Source: a virus
DNA: 54,465 nt
Strand: one strand, 5' to 3'
IMG/VR virus record: IMGVR_UViG_3300027741_000084
Coordinates: 1 to 54,465 of that record
Part shown: piece by piece, positions 23,897 to 31,071 of the stretch
How positions within the stretch are numbered: position 1 is the stretch's first letter
How the letters are laid out: each line of letters begins with the position of its first letter
Notes under the pieces: generated by a model
Seen by the model: only the letters and a program-made list of their open reading frames with translations
What the model was told of the DNA's origin: nothing
The model's database searches: none
Translations under genes and position numbers: made by a program

Positions 23897-24934
23897 ATGG
23901 CATTACCAAAACAAGTTAAACCGACATTACCTTTAACGTACCCCAAGACTCTTTTACCGAGAAGGGAACAAATAAAGGACATGATTACTAAGGATGGGAC
24001 TTACCTACCTAAGTCATTACTTCATGCGGATCTTGATGGTGGATTTTTGGATTTTGTGAAGGAAAAATTTAATATTGTTTCTGAAGGAAAAAAAATACCC
24101 GTAGTTGATATTTTAATAACAACACAAAATTGGTCTCAATTTGTTGAAACGTGGGATTTTCAAAACATTGATAAAAATATTGAGCCACCATTTTTAGCAA
24201 TTATAAGAAATCCGGAAGTTAAATATGGAAATAACCCTGCGGTTATGTATAACATACCTGTTAGAAGAATGTATTATTACATGGAAATTCCAACTTGGGA
24301 TGGAAATAGAAAAGGTGCCGACATTTATAAAATACCACAACCAGTTCCGATTGATTTAAAGTATACGGTAGCAATTGTATGTAATAGAATGAGAGAAGCA
24401 AATACCTTAAATCAAAGAGTTATGGAAACATTTGCATCAAGACAAGCATACCAAACAATTAACGGACATTACATTCCAATAATTAATGACTCGTTTTCTG
24501 ATGAATCTGTTTTGGATTTAGAAAAAAGAAAATACTATATTCAAAAATATGATTTTACTATGATGGGGTTTTTGATTGATGAAGAACAATTCGAAGTGTC
24601 TCCTGCCATTAATAGAACTTTTCAAATGTTTGAAGTAGATACTCGTCCTGTTAAAAGACCACAGAAAAAACAAGATCCAGTTCAGTTAGGTTCAGTTACT
24701 TTAGAATATCCAAATAGTGCAACAACAATGGAATATTATTTTGATTATGTGTGTAATTTATTTTTTGAAAACAGCACAAACATTCAAGACTATTCTGTTT
24801 ACATCAATGATAATTATTATGGTGATAATGTTGATTTTATTCAAATAAATAATGGTGATACTTTAAGAATTGAAATTTCAATTGGGTTAACAAATGAAAC
24901 ACCAATGTTGGTATACACAAGAAAACTTATTTAA
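23897..24934 (+). CDS. Putative tail terminator / sheath stabiliser (T4 gp15-like)
   Basis: 345 residues from the ATG at 23897; the frame extends upstream but would overlap the previous gene. There is an N-terminal MITKDGTYLPKSLLHADLDG. The central block (PTWDGNRKGADIYKIPQPVP, then DLKYTVAIVCNRMREANTLN) is a conserved arrangement in tail-terminator type proteins of T4-like phages. A C-terminal beta-domain (~255-345: YSVYINDNYYGDNVDFIQIN) is an addition. It directly precedes the sheath gene, as gp15 precedes gp18 in T4 order. The assignment is moderate. Its stop overlaps the minus-strand small gene by 4 nt. Confidence 0.45.
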   Translation: MALPKQVKPTLPLTYPKTLLPRREQIKDMITKDGTYLPKSLLHADLDGGFLDFVKEKFNIVSEGKKIPVVDILITTQNWSQFVETWDFQNIDKNIEPPFLAIIRNPEVKYGNNPAVMYNIPVRRMYYYMEIPTWDGNRKGADIYKIPQPVPIDLKYTVAIVCNRMREANTLNQRVMETFASRQAYQTINGHYIPIINDSFSDESVLDLEKRKYYIQKYDFTMMGFLIDEEQFEVSPAINRTFQMFEVDTRPVKRPQKKQDPVQLGSVTLEYPNSATTMEYYFDYVCNLFFENSTNIQDYSVYINDNYYGDNVDFIQINNGDTLRIEISIGLTNETPMLVYTRKLI

Positions 24935-25095
24935 ATTTCTCCGTATATATCTTTCTTATCTTTACACTTTTCCATTATTAGATTTTCTAAAAATTTATAC
25001 ATTTTAATACCCCTCTTATCACAATACTTTTTTAAGACATCATGAACTTTGGCGTCTATTTTTAGATTTTTTATTGTTTTAACATCTTTATCCAT
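24931..25095 (-). CDS. Small ribbon-helix-helix-like protein
   Basis: 54 residues from the ATG at 25095; an in-frame ATG at 25125 would add a hydrophobic MILFCLFSTT that does not fit the family, yet the TATTTAT at 25134-25140 stands nearer to that upstream start. The pattern (VKTIKNLKIDAKVHDVLKKY, then a KMYKFLENLI helix) resembles RHH/Arc-type DNA-binding domains: one strand followed by two helices. It could be a small repressor acting on a nearby promoter. It is convergent with the gp15-like gene and divergent from the sheath gene. Function is unproven. Confidence 0.5.
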   Translation of the reverse strand: MDKDVKTIKNLKIDAKVHDVLKKYCDKRGIKMYKFLENLIMEKCKDKKDIYGEI

Positions 25096-25133
25096 AGTGG
25101 TAGAAAAAAGGCAGAATAAAATCATACCAACAT

Positions 25134-25140
25134 ATAAATA
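25134..25140 (-). promoter_or_regulatory. TATTTAT element (minus strand) before the RHH-like gene
   Basis: GTATTTAT on the minus strand, 8 nt before an ATG at 25125 and 38 nt before the preferred start at 25095. Confidence 0.35.
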
Positions 25141-25176
25141 CTTTTTATTATGTAAAGTTTTTGATAAAAACCAAAG

Positions 25177-25183
25177 TATTTAT
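25177..25183 (+). promoter_or_regulatory. 18: TATTTAT element before the sheath gene
   Basis: It reads AGTATTTATAG and lies 33 nt before ATG 25217, in a 90-nt gap otherwise without features. Confidence 0.5.
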
Positions 25184-25216
25184 AGTAAAAATAAATAATT
25201 AAAAGTATTTTACAAT

Positions 25217-28200
25217 ATGGCAACTAACAGTAAGGTTTTTGTTTCGCCCGGTGTGTATACTTCTGAAGTTGACTTAAGCTTTGTAGCCCAAAGTGTCGGT
25301 GTAACTACATTAGGTATAGTTGGTGAAACTTTATTAGGTCCAGCTTTTGAACCTATTTTCATTACAAATTTCACAGAATTTGAAAGCGTATTTGGACCAA
25401 CGTCCCCAGAAAAATTCGTAAACACTCAAATTCCAAAATACGAAGCATCGTATATCGCTAAAGCTTATTTACAACAATCTAACCAATTGTTTGTTACAAG
25501 AATTCTTGGTTTATCAGGATATGATGCAGGACCATCTTGGTCTGTAACAACTGTGGCTAACGTAGATCCATCAACAATTGGTGTTTGGTGTTTAAGTTCA
25601 GTTACGGATTATACAACTTGTGAAACTACTTGTGTTACTCCTAAAGAATTAACATTTACAGTTCCTTTTACCGCATGTACAAACTCTGTAACAACAATCG
25701 GATATAACGCTAATTTCCCTGATGAAATTCAAGATATTCTTTTCACTCAATTTGAACAATTCAATGGATCAACGTCCACATTAGATTCACAAATCAGAAA
25801 CTTAATTTTTGATGTAATAACTGATTCTAATCCATATATGGCGGAAGATGAATACATTTCATATTTTGGTTCAATAGACACTCAAGATTATAATACCTTA
25901 GAAGGTGCGGGATGGACAGCGGCAACTAATGTGTTTAATGTTCCTTCAGTTTCACTTGATGATACAAGTTTAACATCGCCATTAAATGATGCTTGGTATT
26001 ACGCTTTATTTACAAACACAGGAAATACTCACTACAGTGGTTATTCATTCTTTACTTATGTTTCAGGTTTGACTGCTTATTATCCTAACCCTACACCAAC
26101 ACCACAAGCAACAGCGTCTCCAACGCCAACTCCTTCATTTGTAAATCCTTGTATTACACCTTCACCATTTACATCACCAACACCAACTCCTACACCTGTT
26201 AATATCGATTGTTATTCAGGAACTATTGTTGGTAAAATTTATTACTATACAGGTACTTCATATGTTAATTATGATAATGTAGTTGTTGGAACATTAAGAT
26301 CAAGAGGTATTTCAACTTATACAAACGCAACTAACCCAACATATTCAGTAACAGGAACATCTGACGTAACACTTAATATGACTGGACAATATTCGGCAGT
26401 ATTGAAAAATCCTTATTCTACATTTGGTGTAAATGTAATTGATAAGTTTGGAACAAGTTATTCATTTGAAACTTCTTTTACACAAAATGATCCGGAATAT
26501 TGGTCAAAAGTATTTGGTGTTTCCAATTTCCAAAAACCAAGAATTGAAGTTCCAGTATTTGCTGAAGAAAACTTCCAGTCATGGTTAAATTACTCTTGGA
26601 AAAAAGGTTACATTAGAGGTTTAAATCCTAATTTAATTGCTCTTGACTCAGCTCAAAGTGGTGATCCAAATTCAATTGGTTGGTATTTAGATAAATGGCA
26701 AACACCAGTTTCACCTTTTGTTGTTTCAGAATTAAGAGGTAATAAAGTTTATGACCTATTTAGATTCTATACAGTTTCTGACGGTGACGCAGCAAACACA
26801 TTGATTAAAATTTCAATTATTAATCAATCATATAATAACTTAACGTTTGATGTATTGATTCGTAGCTATTTTGATACAGATGCAAATCCTGTTGTTCTTG
26901 AGAAATTTACTAATTGTGCTATGGATCCGGGACAAAATAACTTTATCGGAAATAAAATTGGTACATTAGACGGAGAATACGCACTTAACTCAAGATATGT
27001 AATGGTTGAGATGAGTGAAGATGCTCCAATCGACACACTACCTTGTGGATTCAACGGATTTAACTTTAGAAATTACGCAGGAGCTAATTCACCATTCCCA
27101 ATTATCAAAGGAAAATATGATTTCCCTGGTGAAGTTATTTATAACCCACCATTTGGTTTATCTTCAGGAAATGATGATGCACTTACAAGTCCAGGTGATA
27201 ATGTAAGAAGAACTTATTTAGGTATTTCAAATTCTTATGGATGGGATCCAGCGTTCTTTGAATATGTCGGTAAAAGAAACCCAATTAATTCTTGTGATAT
27301 TGATGGTCTTCCATTTAATTATAGATCTGAAGGTTTCCACATGGACGTAAACGCAAGTGGTTTAACGATCGGACCTGAGTTTTCTACAAGTGGTGAACCA
27401 AGATTTGTTTGTGGTAATTCATCATTCCTTACAGAACCTGAATCACCTACAAATGCTTATTACAGATTATTCGCACGTAAATTCACATTCTTAGTTCAAG
27501 GTGGATTTGATGGATGGGATATTTACAGAGAATGGAGAACAAATACTGACGAATATCAAATTGGTAGAAGAGGATTCCTTAACGGAGCTTGTCCATCATC
27601 AAGATATCCTACCGCAGTTGGTTGGGGAGCATTTAAAGAAATTTCTTTGGGTGACGGTACACAAAATTTTGCTAACACCGACTACTACGCATACTTGTTA
27701 GGACAACAAACATTCGCTAACCCTGAAGCAACAAACATTAACGTTTTTGTTACACCTGGTATTGATTATGTAAATAACAGTAATTTGGTTGAGGATGCGG
27801 TTCAAATGATTGAATTCAACAGAGCAGATTCACTTTATGTTTGTACAACTCCTGACTACGACTTATATTTACCAACAACAACCGGTATTGATGGGTTTAT
27901 CTACCCTACAGAAGCGGTTAATAATTTGGAAACCACAGGAATTGACTCAAACTATACGGCTACTTACTATCCGTGGGTATTGACAAGAGATAGTGTAAAT
28001 AACACTCAAATCTACATTCCACCTACGGCTGAGGTAACAAGAAACTTAGCCTTGACAGATAACATCGCGTTCCCTTGGTTCGCAGCGGCGGGTTACACTC
28101 GTGGTATTGTTAATTGTATCAAAGCTCGTAAGAAACTAACACAAGAAGATAGAGATACTCTTTATGTTGGTAGAATTAACCCAATTGCGACTTTCTCTGA

Positions 28201-28567
28201 TGTTGGTACTGTAATTTGGGGTAATAAAACTCTACAAGTTAGAGAATCCGCTCTTGATAGAATTAACGTAAGAAGATTATTATTACAAGCACGTAAGTTG
28301 ATTTCAGCAGTATCTATTAGATTGTTGTTTGAACAAAACGACGCACAAGTTAGACAAGACTTCTTAAACGCTGTTAATCCAATCTTAGATGCCATTAGAA
28401 GAGACCGTGGTTTATATGACTTCCGTGTAACCGTTTCGTCTTCTCCTGAAGATTTAGATAGAAACCAATTAACAGGAAAAATCTATATCAAACCTACAAG
28501 AGCTCTTGAATTTATTGATATTACTTTCTACATCACTCCAACAGGAGCGTCGTTTGAAAATATCTAA
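25217..28567 (+). CDS. 18: Contractile tail sheath protein (T4 gp18-like), enlarged by a surface insertion
   Basis: 1116 residues, much longer than T4 gp18. The N-terminus SPGVYTSEVDLSFVAQSVGV and ETLLGPAFEPIFI are sheath hallmarks. The C-terminal core (PWFAAAGYTRGIVNCIKARK, then VWGNKTLQV-like VIWGNKTLQVRESALDRINV, and LTGKIYIKPTRALEFIDITF) is the conserved contractile domain. Residues ~290-330 are a Pro-Thr/Ser low-complexity linker (TPTPQATASPTPTPSF), and the sequence around it looks like an inserted outer domain exposed on the sheath surface. A TATTTAT at 25177 and a strong terminator at 28590 frame the gene, making it a monocistronic unit, as expected for the most abundant tail protein. 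Confidence 0.93.
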   Translation: MATNSKVFVSPGVYTSEVDLSFVAQSVGVTTLGIVGETLLGPAFEPIFITNFTEFESVFGPTSPEKFVNTQIPKYEASYIAKAYLQQSNQLFVTRILGLSGYDAGPSWSVTTVANVDPSTIGVWCLSSVTDYTTCETTCVTPKELTFTVPFTACTNSVTTIGYNANFPDEIQDILFTQFEQFNGSTSTLDSQIRNLIFDVITDSNPYMAEDEYISYFGSIDTQDYNTLEGAGWTAATNVFNVPSVSLDDTSLTSPLNDAWYYALFTNTGNTHYSGYSFFTYVSGLTAYYPNPTPTPQATASPTPTPSFVNPCITPSPFTSPTPTPTPVNIDCYSGTIVGKIYYYTGTSYVNYDNVVVGTLRSRGISTYTNATNPTYSVTGTSDVTLNMTGQYSAVLKNPYSTFGVNVIDKFGTSYSFETSFTQNDPEYWSKVFGVSNFQKPRIEVPVFAEENFQSWLNYSWKKGYIRGLNPNLIALDSAQSGDPNSIGWYLDKWQTPVSPFVVSELRGNKVYDLFRFYTVSDGDAANTLIKISIINQSYNNLTFDVLIRSYFDTDANPVVLEKFTNCAMDPGQNNFIGNKIGTLDGEYALNSRYVMVEMSEDAPIDTLPCGFNGFNFRNYAGANSPFPIIKGKYDFPGEVIYNPPFGLSSGNDDALTSPGDNVRRTYLGISNSYGWDPAFFEYVGKRNPINSCDIDGLPFNYRSEGFHMDVNASGLTIGPEFSTSGEPRFVCGNSSFLTEPESPTNAYYRLFARKFTFLVQGGFDGWDIYREWRTNTDEYQIGRRGFLNGACPSSRYPTAVGWGAFKEISLGDGTQNFANTDYYAYLLGQQTFANPEATNINVFVTPGIDYVNNSNLVEDAVQMIEFNRADSLYVCTTPDYDLYLPTTTGIDGFIYPTEAVNNLETTGIDSNYTATYYPWVLTRDSVNNTQIYIPPTAEVTRNLALTDNIAFPWFAAAGYTRGIVNCIKARKKLTQEDRDTLYVGRINPIATFSDVGTVIWGNKTLQVRESALDRINVRRLLLQARKLISAVSIRLLFEQNDAQVRQDFLNAVNPILDAIRRDRGLYDFRVTVSSSPEDLDRNQLTGKIYIKPTRALEFIDITFYITPTGASFENI
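26091..26203 (+). repeat. Pro-Thr/Ser coding tract in the sheath gene
   Basis: It encodes two short runs (TPTPQATASPTPTPSF and SPFTSPTPTPTP) at residues ~292-329 and probably marks the edge of an inserted outer domain. Confidence 0.65.
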
Positions 28568-28589
28568 ATTTATCAGATCATAAATAAGG

Positions 28590-28615
28590 GGGGAACATTA
28601 GTTCCCCTTTTTTTT
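28590..28615 (+). terminator. Rho-independent terminator after the sheath gene
   Basis: GGGGAAC, loop ATTA, GTTCCCC, followed by eight T. It is a strong stem in an A+T-rich region, 23 nt after the sheath stop. Confidence 0.9.
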
Positions 28616-28624
28616 AATTTAAGA

Positions 28625-28631
28625 TATTTAT
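28625..28631 (+). promoter_or_regulatory. TATTTAT element before the HAD gene
   Basis: It ends 4 nt before ATG 28636 and directly follows the sheath terminator, so it starts a separate unit. Confidence 0.5.
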
Positions 28632-28635
28632 TGTT

Positions 28636-29466
28636 ATGAATTACAAAAATTTTGTAAAAGATATAATTACAGAAATTATTAGTGATCAATTAAAACCAAC
28701 AATGAAGTATTATGCTTTTGATTGGGATGATAATCTAATGTATATGCCGACCAAAATTTATTTGAAAGACGATAAAGGAAAAAGTGTTGGTATGTCAACT
28801 GAAGATTTTGCAGAATACAGAACTGAAATTGGTAAAGAACCTTTTAATTACAAAGGACACAAGATTGTTGGTTTTGACGACGAAGCTTTTAGAGATTTTA
28901 GAGTTCATGGTGATAAAGAATTTGTTAAAGACTCTATAAAATCTCCAACAGGACCTTCTTGGAATGATTTTGTTGAGGCGGTCAATGATGGGTCTATATT
29001 TTCGATTATCACAGCAAGAGGTCACACCCCTAGTGTTTTAAAAAATGCTGTTTATAATTTAATTAAAAAGAATAAACACGGGTTAAACGAAAAAACTATT
29101 GTTAAAAATCTTAAAAAATATAGAGATCTTGCAGATGAAGACGAATTATCTGATGATGATATTATTAGATATTACTTAGATATGTGTAAATTTTATCCTG
29201 TAACGTTTGGTCAGGGTTCTGCTGCTAATCCCGAACAATTAAAGGTGGATGCAATGAGAGAGTTTATGTCTTATGTTCAAAAACTTTCTAGACAACTGCA
29301 AGAAAAGGCATTTATGAAAAACAAAATCAGTAATTATTTTATACCTTATATTGGTTTTTCTGATGATGATTTAAGAAATGTTCAAATTATGAGAAAGAAT
29401 TTTGATGATGAAGATGAATTAAAAATTTATCATACTAGTAAGGAAGGTAAAACTAAATATGAATAA
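28636..29466 (+). CDS. HAD-superfamily phosphatase-like protein
   Basis: 276 residues. HAD motif I is YAFDWDDNLMYMPT (nucleophile Asp29, acid Asp31), motif II is SIITARGHTP (Thr126), a Lys (QLKVDAMREF) is in the motif III position, and motif IV is IGFSDDDLRNV (Asp243-245). The catalytic set looks intact. The likely activity is a phosphate hydrolase on a nucleotide or nucleic-acid end, but the substrate is not visible. The first ~20 residues (MNYKNFVKDIITEIISDQ) are a separate amphipathic helix with the sequence I-T-E. The gene lies between sheath and tube genes, an odd place for an enzyme, and is led by TATTTAT 4 nt upstream. Confidence 0.75.
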   Translation: MNYKNFVKDIITEIISDQLKPTMKYYAFDWDDNLMYMPTKIYLKDDKGKSVGMSTEDFAEYRTEIGKEPFNYKGHKIVGFDDEAFRDFRVHGDKEFVKDSIKSPTGPSWNDFVEAVNDGSIFSIITARGHTPSVLKNAVYNLIKKNKHGLNEKTIVKNLKKYRDLADEDELSDDDIIRYYLDMCKFYPVTFGQGSAANPEQLKVDAMREFMSYVQKLSRQLQEKAFMKNKISNYFIPYIGFSDDDLRNVQIMRKNFDDEDELKIYHTSKEGKTKYE

Positions 29467-29531
29467 CTGGTCTAGTTAATAGATTATTTAAAAAAAAACA
29501 GAAGTAAATAGAAAAATTTTTAATAAGATAC

Positions 29532-29538
29532 TATTTAT
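29532..29538 (+). promoter_or_regulatory. 19: TATTTAT element before the tail tube gene
   Basis: It ends 35 nt before ATG 29574. Confidence 0.45.
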
Positions 29539-29573
29539 AATAAAAATAAAACAAAAAACTAAAAAAAAACAAT

Positions 29574-30062
29574 ATGGCTGATTTATTAATGAAAATGCCA
29601 ATCCCTTATGAACCGAAAAGGGAGAACCGATGGATACTTAGATTTCCGTCGTCACTTGGGATCAATGAGTGGTATGTTGAAACAACGTCAAGACCAAAAC
29701 TTACAATTGCTTCGACAGAGATTCAGTTTTTGAATACTTCAACTTATGTTGCTGGTCGTTTCACTTGGGGAGAGTTACCTGTAACATTTAGAGATCCAAT
29801 TGGACCTTCTGCGTCTCAAGCGGTTATGGAATGGATTCGTTTATGTGCTGAGTCAGTAACAGGACGTATGGGTTATGCTGCGGGATACAAGAAAAATGTT
29901 GATCTTGAAATGTTAGACCCAACAGGTGTTGTTGTTGAAAAATGGATTTTAGAAGGAACTTTCCTTTTAGGATATGATGGGGGATCATTAACATATTCAT
30001 CAGATGGTGTAGCAAAAATAAGTTGTCAGATGAGAATGGACCGTTGTATATTGGTTTATTAA
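29574..30062 (+). CDS. 19: Tail tube protein (T4 gp19-like)
   Basis: 162 residues, the standard gp19 length. Typical features are ENRWILRFPSSLGINEWYVE near the start, WGELPVTFRDPIGPSASQAV, EWIRLCAESVTGRMGYAAGY and SLTYSSDGVAKISCQMRMD near the end. It polymerises around the tape measure to form the inner tube, inside the sheath encoded at 25217-28567. It has its own TATTTAT 35 nt upstream. The order sheath, HAD insert, tube is like T4 18-19 with one insertion. Confidence 0.9.
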   Translation: MADLLMKMPIPYEPKRENRWILRFPSSLGINEWYVETTSRPKLTIASTEIQFLNTSTYVAGRFTWGELPVTFRDPIGPSASQAVMEWIRLCAESVTGRMGYAAGYKKNVDLEMLDPTGVVVEKWILEGTFLLGYDGGSLTYSSDGVAKISCQMRMDRCILVY

Positions 30063-30139
30063 TCACATATATTTTTTTTATTTAAGAATTAAATGTTTAC
30101 TAACAATAACATATTCTTATTTTTATTATAAAAAATAAT

Positions 30140-30910
30140 ATGGAACAAGATGTTTATCAAGCAGGACAAGCTGAATTCAATTTACCTCATGATGTGATAC
30201 AACTACCTAGTCAAGGTAAATTTTACAAATCAAAAAAGAAATCTGTAAAGGTTGGTTATTTAACCGCAGTTGATGAGAATATCATTGCTGAAGCGGATTA
30301 TAAAAAAAGTATAACAGAAAGTATTATATTTCCTTTATTAAGAAATAAACTTTATGAAAAAGATTTAAGACCCGAAGAACTTGTTGATGGTGATGTTGAA
30401 GCAATCCTTTTATTTTTACGAAATACATCATTTGGACCTGAATACACTGTTAGTTCTATTGATCCAGAAACTGATAAAAGGTTTCAAACGACAATTAGTT
30501 TAGACGAATTAAATTACAAAAAAATTAATTATGAACCAAATGAAGATGGATATTTTGAAACCAAACTTCCTGTGTCAGGATCAAGAGTAAAATTAAAAAT
30601 CTTGAATATGGGTGAAAAATTTGAAATTGAAAATATCTTAAAATCATATCCAGCAGGAAGAGTGACTCCAACTATTACTACAAGATTATTAAAACAAATT
30701 GTTGAAATTGACGGAGATTCTGACAAAGGTAATATTGCAATCTTTATTGAAAAGATGCCAATTGCTGATTCCAAATATATTAGAAAGTTTTTATCTGAAA
30801 ATGAACCGAGATTAGATCTATCAAAAGAAGTAATAGCCCCGTCAGGAGAAAGAGTAGTGATCGACATTACTTTTGGGGTGGAGTTTTTTCGGCCTTTCTT
30901 ATCAATATAA
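30140..30910 (+). CDS. Tail assembly chaperone / baseplate hub protein (T4 gp26-like, PF12322 type), short form
   Basis: 256 residues when read in frame to the TAA at 30910. The PF12322-like signature is visible: FNLPHDVIQLPSQGKFYKSK, VGYLTAVDENIIAEADYKKS and the acidic C-terminal block IDITFGVEFF. T4 proteins of this type include gp26. The position directly before a tape measure is also where long-tailed phages encode the tail assembly chaperone. The final frame-0 segment (RPFLSI) is short, and the +1 frame encodes a conserved-looking 50-residue extension (see the following entry), so this is probably the non-shifted product of a frameshifting gene. Confidence 0.75.
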   Translation: MEQDVYQAGQAEFNLPHDVIQLPSQGKFYKSKKKSVKVGYLTAVDENIIAEADYKKSITESIIFPLLRNKLYEKDLRPEELVDGDVEAILLFLRNTSFGPEYTVSSIDPETDKRFQTTISLDELNYKKINYEPNEDGYFETKLPVSGSRVKLKILNMGEKFEIENILKSYPAGRVTPTITTRLLKQIVEIDGDSDKGNIAIFIEKMPIADSKYIRKFLSENEPRLDLSKEVIAPSGERVVIDITFGVEFFRPFLSI

Positions 30911-31043
30911 AACAACAATTTTAGACGAATTTTATTATTTCTCAAAAATATTTAGAACACAATATTCTGAATTTTTGAATATGCCAACGTATGTAAGGAA
31001 GTATCTTATAAATAAATTTGTTTCTGAAAGCGAAAAGAAATAA
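30861..31043 (+). CDS. +1-frame extension of the tail chaperone (probable programmed frameshift product)
   Basis: The +1 frame is open from 30861 (after TAG and TGA stops at 30855-30860) to the TAA at 31041-31043 and has no usable ATG before the last 20 residues. It encodes GLSYQYKTTILDEFYYFSKI followed by ...EFLNMPTYVRKYLINKFVSE, a recurring tail-chaperone-like pattern (MPxxxRKYLI). At 30884-30891 the sequence reads TTT-TTT-C-GG: after UUU in the P site, the tRNA can slip to UUC, while the A site holds CGG, a codon seldom used in this A+T-rich phage. Skipping base 30890 joins residues 1-250 to the 50-residue extension, giving a 300-residue protein. A sequencing indel is the alternative. Confidence 0.68.
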   Translation, partial: STLLLGWSFFGLSYQYKTTILDEFYYFSKIFRTQYSEFLNMPTYVRKYLINKFVSESEKK

Positions 31044-31048
31044 AACAA

Positions 31049-31055
31049 TATTTAT
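31049..31055 (+). promoter_or_regulatory. TATTTAT element before the tape measure gene
   Basis: It lies 16 nt before ATG 31072, just downstream of the chaperone frameshift ORF stop. Confidence 0.45.
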
Positions 31056-31071
31056 TTAAAAATAAGTTTAA

